Assembly (NCBI RefSeq): GCF_000801105.2
Contig: NC_079512.1
Span: 35,233,848-35,297,847 of the forward strand
Length of the DNA stretch: 64,000 bases
Direction of reading: 5' to 3'
From: Raphanus sativus
Lineage: Eukaryota; Streptophyta; Magnoliopsida; Brassicales; Brassicaceae
In this document: one piece after another, positions 1 through 12,447 of the stretch
How the letters are laid out: each line of letters begins with the position of its first letter
How positions within the stretch are numbered: the stretch's first letter is position 1
Position numbers and translations under genes: made by a program
The notes under the pieces: model-generated
The model's database searches: none
Told to the model about the DNA's origin: nothing
The model's input: only the letters and a program-made list of their open reading frames with translations

Positions 1-160
1 CTCTGTTTACACAAAACGCCCAAACACAACAAGTGGAGGAGGTAACAAAAAAAACAAACACACACAACACCCTTTGATTCACTTTGGGTCTTCTTCAGAG
101 AGGGCTCTTCTTCTTTACTTCTCTATCTCTGTCCTAAAACTATAAATCATTCTCCTAGCA

Positions 161-1647
161 TCAGAACTGTTGAGAGATACATCTTCGAAGACTACCCATA
201 GAGCGTTTTGTGGGTTGTTTTGTTTCTAGTTTCCAAACAGAGCCTATGTCTTGTGCGATGTTTACCGCGTCCATTGACGCACCTGAGAGCCCTCTCCTTG
301 TAAACCCAACCGCATATAACCCGGTCCTTCCCTTCCAACCGCTGTTTCCAATCGCTGTTTTCGGGAAACCATTCTTTGCAAAGAACTCACTCTCCTATAA
401 ACAAACAAACACAATCAGTACATATGAAAAACAACAGAGAACCGGTTTGGTTCGACCAACCCGGTTATCAAAATTTAAAAAACTTTTTGTTCTGTTTTCT
501 CACCTGTAGCCAATAAGGGACGTTGCTGCGATAACCAGTAGCGAGTACAACCGAGTCGACGTCGAGTTCCTCTCCATTAACAAGCTCGACTCTGTTTCCG
601 TTAAACCTTTTGACTCCTGGGACCACATCAATCTTTCCCGACCGGATCTTCTCTAAAGCCCCGATGTCAAGAACCGGCGTTTTCCCTTTCGCGCTCTTTA
701 GCTCCATCGGACCCATCTCTGGTCGTTTCAAACCGTATCTCTCGATGTTTCCAAGCACGAACCAACACAAAACCAACAATATCTTGTCCACGAGCCATAA
801 AGGAAACCACTTTAGCATCTTCATCGCAAGCTCAAACGTGGACTTCCCCATTATTTCTCTCGGCATCACATGAACCTGAATTTTTAAAAAAATGTAAAAC
901 TTTGATCAGATATTTGATTTTAAATTTCATATTTTTTTATTATAATTTTTTTTAATTTTTTAAATGACTTACGGAGCTTCTAACGACCATGGAAGGCTTG
1001 GCGAGATGATTAGCAAGATCAAGAGAAACCTCCATGCCGGAGTTTCCACAACCAACGACCAACACTTTCTTCCCGGCGAACTTCTCGCCGGACTTGTAAT
1101 CGCAAGCATGGATCACCTCTCCGGTAAACTCAGAAAGCCCTTCGATCTCCGGCATCACCCTCTCCGCATTCTCTCCCGTGGCCACCACAAGCCACCGGCA
1201 GATATACTCCACCTCCGTCCGAGTCGACTCAGCGCCGGACACGGTCTTGACTCGCCACAGCCCGCTCGTCTCGTCGAACCTTGCGGTCTGCACGCACTCG
1301 TTGAACTTAGGGCTGATCCCGAACCGCGAGGCGTAAGACTCGAGATAGTCGATGAACTGCCGCTTCGTCGGGTACTCCGGGAAGCTCTCCGGGAAGGGCA
1401 TTTTCGGTAATTGGCAGAACTGCTTCGGGAGGTGAAGCTTGAGACGATCGTACGTTCTTTTTTGCCACAGTGAAGCGATGCAGTCTGCTCTCTCGAGAAC
1501 CACGAAAGGAACGTTCTGCTCCCTGAGACAGGCGGCTGTGGCTAAACCGGACGGTCCTGCTCCGACGATGACCGGTCCGTTGACCCAAATGCACCGGTTA
1601 GTTGCTGCTTCTTGATCATGATCTATCAAACGAAACATATTCTCCAT
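161..1647 (-). CDS. YUC8: YUCCA flavin monooxygenase, YUC8-like (3 exons)
   Basis: Exons (transcript order) are 1647-973, 875-504 and 394-161. They join in phase and give 426 aa, the length I recall for Arabidopsis YUC8. YUCCA enzymes convert indole-3-pyruvate to indole-3-acetic acid (auxin) using FAD and NADPH. Visible motifs are the FAD site GAGPSG (residues 29-34), the NADPH site GCGNSG (199-204) and the [11 protein letters not shown] block near 337-347, which is typical of plant flavin monooxygenases. The start MENMFRL fits the YUC5/8/9 group, and an upstream in-frame start would add an atypical Lys-rich leader. The C terminus (LRRCISQQF) is intact. A TATA box lies about 115 bp upstream and two G-boxes about 575-615 bp upstream. 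YUC8 rather than YUC5 or YUC9 rests on sequence feel plus the neighbouring At4g287xx genes. Confidence 0.95.
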
Positions 1648-1761
1648 TTTTTCTTTTAAAATTTTCTTTAACGAGTTTTTTAGAAGTTGAAGGTTTGTAG
1701 AGGGAGATAGAAGCAATGGTTTTGAACTTGGAATGAAGATAGTGTTTGGAGGTTATGATCC

Positions 1762-1770
1762 TTATATAGA
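1762..1770 (-). promoter_or_regulatory. TATA box of the YUC8-like gene
   Basis: On the minus strand this reads CTATATAAG, about 115 bp before the start codon. That would place the transcription start near 1735. A CATGTG (PBE-type E-box) at 1781-1786 lies just upstream. Confidence 0.6.
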
Positions 1771-1786
1771 AAGGAGATACCATGTG

Positions 1787-2545
1787 GCGTTGAATATTTT
1801 TCCCAAGACGATATTTATTTTATTAGTATAATAATCATACTTTATTTTAGCTAAAAATAATAGCTGACTATTTGTGATTGGTTAGAGTTGGAGTACATTG
1901 GTTATGATTTTTTTTTTATAATAAACAAATTAGCTAATGGTGTGTGACGGTTGAGCACTTGTAATAAACAGTGGTAATGCTTGACGACGAAGTAATATTT
2001 CTACCGACCATTCTTATGTGTTACTTATTACACATCTGTTAATTTAAGATTATACAAGTTATAAATTTAACAAATAAACTAGAGCATTCTGATAGAATAA
2101 AAGTCTTAATTAAGTAACTTTTGGTAAGGCGATAGAAATGGAAGTGATGGAATTAGGGAGCAACGATGGTGACTCGTCTTTGATTGGAACTGATTCTCGT
2201 AGGACCCCACAAGAGGAAGCCACGTGGGGAAGTAGATGATGACGTGGACTGGACGGCCACGTGGAGAGGATGAGGAGCCAAGCTGTTTGGTATGTGGAAC
2301 CAAACGACTAAAACCACATCAAGCCCATTCCCTGCCATTAAGCTTCTCCACTATTATTATTTTTTTTGGTCCCGCCATCTCCACAATTTTCATTTTTTTC
2401 AAAAGATATGAAATTATTATTTAAAATAATATGTTATTCTTATTTCTTATAATGTTTTGGAAACATACATAGTAGATAATACTGATATTTTCGCAATACG
2501 TAATGATATGTACAGAAAATGTGATTATAACATCATATCGATACA
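1787..2545. other. Intergenic, upstream region of the YUC8-like gene
   Basis: No gene is seen. The sequence is AT-rich apart from the GC-richer G-box island near 2200-2330. Small open frames here lack coding features. Confidence 0.5.
2221..2263 (-). promoter_or_regulatory. Paired G-boxes upstream of the YUC8-like gene
   Basis: Two exact palindromic CACGTG G-boxes occur at 2221-2226 and 2258-2263, with a TGACGTGG hybrid box between them near 2240. In Arabidopsis, PIF4/PIF7-type bHLH factors are known to activate YUC8 through G-boxes in shade and heat. Conservation of that control here is inferred. Confidence 0.55.
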
Positions 2546-3114
2546 TCTATCTTATTAAAAGACAGAAGTACCTTTTGGTTTTGTTTGATAACATAAATTG
2601 CAGAATCCATAAAAATTAGATTGTTGTTTGAACAGAAAGATAACATATATTTTGGGCTTATGTTTTAAAGAAACTGTTGCTATAGAATTGTGCCATATTA
2701 TTTAGTTTGCTATTAAAATCCATTTTGATAACTAGATTATTTATTAATACATTGTAATTATTTGTTGTTTATTATAGTTATTGATATTTATAGTTTATAT
2801 ATAATACGTAGGTAAAAATATATTTCTCTCAAATAAATTTTTTTGTCCATTAATACGATAGATACATTATTAATTTTAAAATTACATTTTTCTATGTTAT
2901 AGTTACAATATCAAATAAACAATGCAAAAATATATATACACTAAGTTATTAGTATTTTTTGTTTTACAAGTACATTAAATACAATAAAATTATATGATAT
3001 CGAAAAACGTGGACCATATTTTATAAAATCCAATAATTTTCAATTTGGTATAAGTTGATAAAAATTTTACAAGTTAAAGCAAATACACGTCCAGTCGGGC
3101 GAGTCATGATCTAG
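2546..3114 (+). mobile_element. Small Helitron-like element
   Basis: The 5' end reads TCTATCTTATTAAAAGACAG after an A. The 3' end reads GATCTAG before a T. This is the TC...CTAG pattern with A/T insertion expected of plant Helitrons, and the 'TATTAAAAG..AGAAGTA' start is common in Brassicaceae ATREP elements. The AT-rich 569-bp body has no coding frame, so the element is non-autonomous. The subterminal hairpin is weak. Confidence 0.5.
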
Positions 3115-3277
3115 TTCTCTACTTATACTATAAACATCCAAATTAAAGATTAGGTACATTATTACAGAAGTTAGAGTTTTTTTTTTTTTTTCTTTTTTTA
3201 CAGAAGTTAGAGTATTCTCTACTTATACTATAAACATCCAAATTAAAGATTAGGTACATTATTACAGAAGTTAGAGT
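3115..3277. repeat. 63-bp direct repeat, 100-bp offset
   Basis: The segment 3115-3177 recurs essentially exactly at 3215-3277. A T-rich run (about 3178-3199) and a partial third copy of the repeat's end (about 3200-3214) lie between. The first copy starts immediately after the Helitron 3' terminus. Confidence 0.85.
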
Positions 3278-4905
3278 ATCCACTTAAGTTCTTACAAATT
3301 TCTCAAAACTAACATGAAAAAAAAATTGGTAAAAATATAGCAAAATGTTATTTGATTACCTATAAACTTTTGAATGTAACTAGATACAACATCTTTAATG
3401 TATTTTTTTTCTTCAAAAAAACATCTTTAATGTATTATTCTATTCTTTTTAAAATAGAATCTATAATGAAGCTTAAGTTGTAGAGTAAGAAGTAAAAATG
3501 GTTACACTGTGTTGCTCAAAAAAATTGTTACACTGTTTCACTTTTAAAATAATCCATTTTTACTTTATTACATAATGAAAATAAAGTGGAACTGAATTTT
3601 TTTTTACTTTAAACTCTATTTTAGAAAAGAAATGGAATATGACTGAAGATGCTATAAAAGAGGTAAATTTCAGAAAACAAAAAATCTTAAGTATCTATAC
3701 ATATTTTGTAAGGTTTATCAAACTATAGAAGTGTCGACATCTCCAAAATTTTGTATAATTTTTCATATTTAAAATTAAATTAGGCAATAGAATCCATCAA
3801 AATAAAATATGTGAGGTTAAGGAAGGCACTATTAACTTTAATAAAGTAGGAATAACACGATTTGAGCTTTTGTAACTGGCTAACCTATGCTAGCCAAGTG
3901 ATGTGATGGTGACTAACTTAGTTGCAATGATAAGATCTTTTTTTTCTCTTCATTGGAACTTGAAATCACAATTGTAAAGTGCGTTTAACAAAGTACACCA
4001 AAAAAGGCACTCGTATTGGTGGCTATGAGTTAAGTTTTTGAGTTTATCAAAAGAAAAAGCTATTTGCGTTTAAAAAATATTGGATCCCACCAAAACCCAC
4101 TAGATGGGATTGTGGAAGGGAAGAAACCTAAAATTAGAGATGTAAAGCCATGTGCACGGAACCTTGGTTTCCATGGAGCTTTCTCTTCTTTTCATGTCAC
4201 AACATTTTGGAAGCTTTGAGTTTGGCATTTCTATATATACATACGAGAATGTACAAAATAACCGATGTACACTCATTTTAATGCTATTTACTTCAGCAGG
4301 TTAAAACAGTGTTATTTCATCGCTGTCGGATTGAATTTTAAATCTCGTCTAGAAAAGAGATTCACTCTAGTTAAACTGATCCTGATCCTTGGTTCGGAAA
4401 GACTAAATATACATAGTACTTCACGGTTTTAAACAATACACTCACCTTTTATATAAAGAATATTAAGCAGTTTGGGATATGGGTCACTAGAAAAGCTTAT
4501 TAGGTATTAATCAGTGAATTATCATCGTGCATGAGTCACGACCACTTAGATAAAAGAAACGTACCAAACACTTTTATTGTTATTACACTATTAATGTGTT
4601 AATTCGATATTAACCACTTATTGAGAAAGCCTTTATTATTTATGTGATAGAGAGGGCGAAAGAGTGTTTCCCTCACGAATGTCGATCCCTTTATTGTACG
4701 ATTTTTTTGTATACTTATTTTTGGTTTTTGTCGTTGGATGTTTGTAATGACTTCGCGTTATTTCATATGCCAACTATCCGTTGTATGTTCTATTTTACTT
4801 TAGGGAAAATAAGTTAAACAACACTAGCTTAGTAGAAAACTCATATCTTCGAGCTGTAAAAGAAAAGGAAAGTCAGGCATTCAATAGTATATATTATAAC
4901 GAATA
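3278..4905. other. Intergenic AT-rich DNA
   Basis: No gene, RNA gene or clear element is seen. Short internal duplications occur, for example an ACATCTTTAATGTAT phrase near 3389 and 3421. Confidence 0.5.
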
Positions 4906-6031
4906 AATAAATGTTATACTTTTTTTTTTCCTTCCAAATCAGGATATCATTTCCAAATAACACTCTTCTGGGTCAGAGTTTACACATTGGACTCAAGCTA
5001 GGAAAGGATAGAAATTTTAAAAACAGACAGAAAACGGAAATTTAGAATAATAATGAGAAACTTTTGTGAAGCAGGTGATGAAAATCTTCTCAAGCTTGGA
5101 ATCTGTCAAACTATGTGGACAGGTAAGTCTTTTGTCGTCTGCGAGGAGCTGTAGTGGTGAGTGTGTTTTCCCTGTCAAGAGCAAGAAGCTTTGCCCTAAT
5201 CTGAAGATGTATCTCTTTAACTATCAGCCATGTTGGCTTATTCAAACCAGAGTGGAGCCGAGAGTTTCTCTCCTTCCAAATGAAATAGACCGCAGCTTGG
5301 AAAACTAACTTCAAGATAGATTTAATCTCTTTGCGCAAAGGGACTGAGGTTAGCCAAAGTACAATCTCTTCCAGTTGCGTAGGAAGATGAAGTCTGAGCT
5401 TTGATAGCAGAATTCTCCACACCGAGTGTGAGAATTGACACTCGAAGAACAGATGAATAGATGTCTCTACTGCGCGACCACACAGGAGACACTCCTCAGG
5501 AACAACCAGACCCCATAATCTCAGCCTGTCACGAGTCAGCATTCGTCCTTTCAGAAGAATCCACACAATAAACGAGTGCTTGGGATTTTTTTTGCTGAAC
5601 CATACCACCTTGTGCCAAGCTACCAATGGTGGAGTAGGGTTCAAGGAAATTCAAGTTAGTGATGTAGAAAAAACTGAAGGCCACCGAATTTCTCCACAAA
5701 TAATAATCGGGATCCAAAAAGTTTATATTTGAGACAGTACTTGGCAAAGCTTGACGAAGCCTTAGCAGCGTTGGGTTCCTAGATCGCGTAGAACTCCATG
5801 CTCCTGCCACTACAGCCTCAGCAACCGAAGAATCAATAGAAATGCCAGAGACCTGAGGTCCAAGCTCTCCAATAACATCAATTAGAGATCCCAGTCCTGT
5901 CCAATTATCGAACCAAAAGGACGCTATTGAACCAGAGTTTACATGACATAGAATGCGAGGTTTTGCTGCCAGATCACGAAGCTTCATAAGGCGTCTCCAT
6001 ATCCAGCAACCCACAATAAATGTTATACTTT
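4906..6031 (-). mobile_element. 5'-truncated LINE (non-LTR retrotransposon) with 17-bp TSD
   Basis: The 17-bp sequence AATAAATGTTATACTTT occurs at 4906-4922 and 6015-6031. The left copy runs into a T tract that is the poly(A) tail of a minus-strand insertion. Between them, two overlapping minus frames (about 6014-5640 and 5644-5111) encode the C-terminal reverse-transcriptase zinc-binding region typical of plant L1-like LINEs: CWIWRR and FWFDNW blocks, then PKHSFIVW, GRMLTRDRL, ECLLCG, ETSIHLFFEC and FIWKERN. The frame shifts near 5640, so this is a dead copy lacking endonuclease and most of the RT domain. Confidence 0.9.
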
Positions 6032-8096
6032 GCATTCAAAGCCTTTTATGTTGGTTGTAAAACATAATTTCTCCAATTTTGAAAGACCTTTCTCTCTCAG
6101 TTATGAAGAAGTCGTACTGTAATTTTGTTCTACGATGTCTTTAAATCTAACACAAATATTTGATAATGTTTGTGAAATATCCACAGTCATAAATCATTTC
6201 TTCCGCCAAAGTGTAGTTACCATAACTTCATTTAAGTTATGTTATCATTGGGATATCACTGATCAAAAAATTAGATTGCTATGTTATTTGCAATCATGCT
6301 TTCAAATGGAGAAAATATGATATATAATAGTTTTTTTTTTGATATATAATAGTTTCATTTATGCATTTTTAAGAATTTGTAGTCCATTGATAGTGGAGGG
6401 CACGCGGGAGAAGTAAAAATTGAACAAATGATTTTTTAAATAATTTTAACGAAATTGGTAGCAAATGACTTAGGGCTGGCTATATGTTTGAACTTAAAAT
6501 TAAAGAATTAAAACGAGTTAAGTTTAGTATCTCAAAGTACTAAAGTAAACAAATATGAACGATAATCGATTAAGTGGTCACGCGGAAGGAGAAAAGGAGA
6601 AATATGATATCATTGAAAAGGAATCGCTTCATTACAATTAGGCGTAAAGTGCAAACTGCAGCTCATTCGCCGCAGAAAGTTTTAAATTTTACTTAATTAG
6701 TTGTAATCATAAAAAGCTATACTATCCATTATATAAGTATATATACATTGCTTCTTTTCCTACAAATGGCGGTGCACTTCTATCTCAAATTCGAAGTATT
6801 ACTATATTATGGTATAACCTTTACGGTTGGTACGTATTAAGTTATTCCAGAATACTCTTACAAAAAAAAAGTATATACTCTTCTTTTGGATTTTGAAGTC
6901 GTCTTTAATTCATTTTATTAAATATCTATACTCCACTTTCATGGAAAATTCATATCAAAAGATTTCATTCATGTTTAAATCAATTTTTTCATAAAACTCG
7001 AAGTTATAACTACATAAAATTGCAGCCTCTATTTTATTATTAATTTTTGAGATGGATCTTAAGTTATTTAAATATTATTAGTAATATTTAGGAAATAAAC
7101 AAAATCAAAGCACCAATATATAACAGTACACATAGAACATATTTACAGTCACATACTATATTTTATAGTTTAAAGCTAAATAATCATACATATATAATAT
7201 ATGCAAAACAAAATGTTATATCAAAATAAAAATTATCAAAACTTCTGAATATTTAAACATTTGTGTATTTTATCAACTATGCACAAAAATAATAATTTAG
7301 GATTACGCTCAGAGAATAATTGTAAAGAGGGGGCCATTCCCGAGATTAGTTCAGCTTTCCCTGATTATCAACTGATTTATACAATGATGAAAGAACTCTT
7401 TTGAGAAAAATAAAAAAAAAGAATCTTTTTGTTTATTATTGCATGTATTTCTTTTTACTTATTTGATCAATCAAGCTATATACTTTTCTCTAAAGCAATT
7501 AGCAACTGTATGGTCATTAGACCGCATTAAGTAAGTTCTTTGGAATCGTACTCGGAATAATATATCCGATGGTTTTAATTGGTCGACATATGTAAAGCGT
7601 ACTACATAACAACTGAAGATTTTGCTCTTTCACGGGATTTTATTATCACAAGATTTTGCACAATCACGATGTTTATTCATTTATAATTTTCTGTAAATTT
7701 TAGTGGCAAGTATGATATTAAGAGAATAGTATAGTGAAATGATCAAATATGTATATTCCTTTACGATTCATCGTTTTCCTATATATTCCAATTTTTAACA
7801 CCTACATAGTAAATTAAGAAAATATAAACTTCGATAAATATATGAAAGTAATAAACTTATCTATGCATTTGTAAAATAAGATGCACCCAAAAGATAACAT
7901 GTCACATGAAAACCTTGGATTATATTTGAAAATAATCATATAGAGAGGAATAAATAAACTTGACGAATAGATAGGAGCAAATAAAAATATTAACTAATCA
8001 AATATATTACATTTCATTTATATGTAAATGAATGGCAATTTAGAAGTTTTAAAAACCCCTAGATTCCAAGATCTTGTGAAACTACTCCTCCCATGA
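6032..8096. other. Intergenic AT-rich DNA
   Basis: No gene or bounded element is recognised. It is strongly AT-rich with simple runs. Confidence 0.5.
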
Positions 8097-8524
8097 ATTA
8101 CTCCGAATATTTTTTTTTGCTAAACCGTAAATATCATATAATGAACAAAAATTTATATAGTACAACTTAGGCCTGAGCCATCTTGGCAAAAAGAAAGGTT
8201 TCCTTAATCGTCTATATAGTACAATTTAGTACACTATAAGAAATCCTATCGCAGCCACATTGACATGAGCTTATTGAAAGGTTTCCTTAATCGTCTAGCT
8301 GAGATAATATTTTACAGCTGTCTATCCACACGCTTAGGAACACCGCACTAGGAGGAATGGACACTTGATTGTGGATGAGGTTGTTCCTTTGCTTCCAGAT
8401 GTGAAAGATGACTGATTGTACTGCCAACTTCCGCAAGAGAGTGAGCCTCTTTGAAGGCGATGATCGAATCCAAAAGAGAAGTTCCGACCAAGTAGTGAAC
8501 ATAGCAGGCGATTACTCCGAATAT
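8097..8524 (-). mobile_element. Short LINE relic with 14-bp TSD
   Basis: ATTACTCCGAATAT occurs at 8097-8110 and 8511-8524. The left copy is followed by a T run (minus-strand poly(A)). The minus frame 8502-8287 encodes the extreme C terminus of a LINE RT/zinc-binding protein (WSELLFWIR, LRKLAVQSVIFHIWKQRNN). A 22-bp phrase starting GAAAGGTTTCCTTAATCG is duplicated inside the element near 8191 and 8276. This is a 5'-truncated, non-functional copy. Confidence 0.8.
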
Positions 8525-9453
8525 ATGGTTGTTTTGTTTTGGATTTCTTTTTTTCGCGTAATAAGCATATGGATGTTAGTTAATTATTTATATATTTTTG
8601 TTAAGAGAGTTTCAAGACACGAAATCTTAATAAGAATTAGCAAATTACGGATTTTGTTTTTGCCAACAAGAAAAACTACAACAGTATAATAATTTTCTAA
8701 TAAACTCAATTATTCCCCGTTTCCGATTTTTAAATGTTTATATTCTACACATTGTGTCAAGTAGAAGGAGCATATCTCAAGAAGGATCGTCTTGAAACAT
8801 TTGACAGCTTAATTGGTCTGAAAGTTTTGATCTTAGTGAACTGTTAAAGATTATAATTGATATATTGATTAGATAAGTCTCCTGTGTGGTCTAACCAATA
8901 TGATAATTTTTTGATGACGGCAAACTAGATATCAAACTAATTAATATTAGTTTTTGCATATATTACGGCTGTTTGATCAAAACTAGATGTTCATATGTGG
9001 CAGAACCTGAGAGCTGATAATCTGATTCGACTGTATGACAAATTTGAAGGATTTTATCTTAACCTGTGTAATGTGTATCCCACAGCAATAATGGATTAAC
9101 TTAAAGCTACTTGAGATTAAATTTAGTCAACTTTACTCTGCAAGGAAAACTGATAAACAACTAAATCTTAAAGATAATGTTTCCAAATTGTTATATATTT
9201 ATACACCTAAAACTAATAAAATTAATGATATGTACGATGTAGTTACACCAATGATATATGTACATTAACATGTAATCTTATTGGTATGATCAAAGTAGTT
9301 GAAACATATTTCTGTAACATAAGAAGTAAATCTAATTGAAATATAGCGAGTTATTGGTAGAAGATTCAAGATATATAGTGTTAGTCATACCATACGTCGA
9401 AGTGATCACATGCTCTAGAATACAAATTTTCAATAACTAATTAAGAGAATCGT
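8525..9453. other. Intergenic AT-rich DNA
   Basis: No gene or bounded element is seen between the LINE relic and the LTR retrotransposon. Confidence 0.5.
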
Positions 9454-9458
9454 AATTA

Positions 9459-10315
9459 TGTTGGAACTCGTTTTTGACGAAATGGTTTAAGACCATTTTT
9501 CGGTATGTTTCGGGACGAAGACGTTTGTCGGAATAACCAAATGTTTGACACTATCAAGTAGTGTACTCGTATGTCAAAATCAGAGTTGGTTTTGAATGAG
9601 AAATGGAAGTCCAAAATGAGTTTGGCTAAATATTAAAAATTAGCAAATGTCATATATTGGATATTTGGGTTTGAATTTGTTAGTTGGATATTATGTCCAT
9701 TACTTATTCATGACTATCTTTATGTTTGTATAAACATAAAATGCAAACCCAAATTAAAAGAAATATTATTTATGTTTGATTTGGTCAAATATATAATATA
9801 TTCTTTATTGCTAAGTCATTAAAAATTGAGTCAAAAGGAATTAAATTTTCTTAATGACAACATTGATTTTTTGACTTTAAGACTTCATTACTCTCTTGTA
9901 TGTTATGGCTTCTCAGAAGCATAATGTGTTGTTTTGTATTTTTTATATAAAGGCTTGTGAGCCATTTAGAAAATAATAGAGTGAGACACACTTGAAAACC
10001 AACAACAAATACAATTCCTCCATGTTATAGTGATGTTTTATTTTATTTATTTTTGTGTCTGAGAGTACAACACAAAATTAGTTTCGCCAGGCTTCTGATA
10101 GAGTGACGCAAATTCAGAAGATTGTTTGCAGTTGTATCCTGGGACTCATTACGTTATCGAACCGTCGCACTACGGGACGTATTTTGAGTTAAGGAAAGAG
10201 ATAATATCTCGCCTCTGCAGTTGTATCATCTTTTTCTTACTCTTTGATATAATTTTATCTTTTTTATTCTTTACAATATTCAGTAATCCGTAGTTTGTAA
10301 AATACGGTTCTATCA
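9459..10315 (+). repeat. 5' LTR
   Basis: This 857-bp LTR has a TATA box (TATATAA, about 9944-9950) followed by AAGGCTTGTGAG, the likely promoter of the element. It is nearly identical to the 3' LTR. Confidence 0.93.
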
Positions 10316-12447
10316 GTCTTAACTCAAAATATCCGTTTATTGCTTTGCACTAACCGGACTGATTATTGTAAAAGTATTTGTTTTGTAAGAACAGGTTGAC
10401 TGATCTTTGGGAAAAGATGCCGGTGTCAGATCTATAAGATTATTTCAAAATAATCTTTCTAGTAAATTTTTTTTGTTTGTATTATTATACTAACAAAACT
10501 GATTATTTTGTGAAGTATTTTGTCATAAAAACAGGAATTGGAGATTTCATGGTGATAAAAAATCTGTTCATTCCATCAGATTATTTTTGTTGATGATTTC
10601 TATGGGGATAAAAATTCATTTTTTCTCATTATATGCACTAATGATATCTTGTTTTTGTTTTGATGCAAACATGATCTCCATCAAGTTAAAACGTTTTTTT
10701 TTAATTGGTCAAAATGTGTTATTGCATTGATTTGGTTAAGATAATTATTTGCTTTAATTATCAAGAATGATTTAACGTTTTTGTTTTCTTCTTTCAGATT
10801 TTGGGATAACTTAATTTAGTTATTAAGTGTGTTGACCATGAGAAAATCAGAAGAAATTCAAGTTTCAAATATGGTGAAACCATAGTTATAAATAACATTT
10901 TGATTCTTAAGGAATCATGTTATATGAATGGAAATGGAATTTTGTGAGTCGACGTCTCAAATTAAATTTAGGAGAGGTCTGCCACATATAAATCATTTGC
11001 CATAAGAAATAAAATGTTTATTGATATTGATCAAAACATTTGTATTTCGTCAATGCTTAAATGCAATTTTTTAAAAAGGTTGATCATGCAAAACCAATGA
11101 GAATTTTCAGACCAATATGATTGAAACTGACATGTGTATTGTAGTTTCTAAAGTCAATATGTTTGAGAATAATCATAAAAAATGGTGGTTTTGATGGTAC
11201 AAACAATATCATATAATGATATGTATATTTGCTAAAAGCAAAAAAAAAGTTTTGGAAAAATTCAAAACATATACAAGTTAGATTTATAAATCAACTTGAG
11301 GGAACTATGAAAATAATTGTATCTAAAATGTGAATTTCTGAGAATGAAATACATTTTAAAGAAAATTGTAATAATTTTTCGAAATTATTTTTATTCATTT
11401 AAATCTAAAAGAGGTGTAGAGTAATTTTCTAAACTCTTAAGAGATGTTAAATGTAAATAAATATGCATGATTTTGAGCTATCTCAAGAAATGTGGGGGAA
11501 GCTTTGCTTACCATATAAAGTTATTGGCAAGAGGCCAAATTAACTTAGTGATAGTTATCAAAATATGATTTTTTTAAAAGAAAAAAAAAGGTAGTGTTGT
11601 ACACTAAGTTTTTGTGAAAAATGGTTAATTGTATCTTGAATAGATGACAAAAAGCATTAGACAATTGATCTCGACTAATCTCAAGAGATTATGTTCACTA
11701 TGATGACAACATAGGATCCTGTTATTAAAGGTGTGTCATGAGATCAAATTGTAATATCATCAAGAGGAATGGGTTTAGCCTATGAACTAAGATGAAGTTT
11801 GGCGGTAACTCTACTTATCAGATTGGAGATCCCAAGAAATAGGTTCAAGGAGACAACTAAGTCAAACTAAATCTGCCCAAAGCACTGTATGACTTCGGTC
11901 TATACCCAGTTCCTATGATGATTAAACAGTGCTACATGTAAGGAATAGAGGATAAGCATTTGCTTTTAATGATTTGTGCCAATTGTTTTGAGATATGAAT
12001 GAAGTAGTACATGATACTCCTCTAAACAAAACTAATGGCAAATCACCTTGTGAGTGTGAAATGGGGCCGTTTCTAGGAGAATAAAATGGCTATATTCTCT
12101 AAAGTTCACTCATGATTACCAGGAATGTTCAGGGCCAAAATGAACACAATAGAGAAATTGGTTTTGTGAGAGAATGAAACTGTGTTTTGGCTATTGTCTA
12201 GGTTTACACCAAAGCCCGGGAGGTTCAAGACATCATGGCCACCTCCTGGCCGAGTAAATCCGATAGCTATTAACAATGACTGGTTCAAGGCTGAAAAATT
12301 GCTACCAACTCATCATGCAGTGAATTTCTCGTTTGTACTCTCAAAAGTCCTTAGTTGAGTCTTGTTGAGTCTTGTCGAGTCTTGTCTAGGAAGTCAAGTC
12401 TGCCGAGTCGTCTAGTGTTTAGAAGCATTTCTATTCATGTGGAGGAT

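Noticed and set aside
10316..10330. Canonical Copia primer-binding site after the 5' LTR
   Set aside because: The bases after the LTR (GTCTTAACTC) do not match the usual TGGTATCAGAGC.
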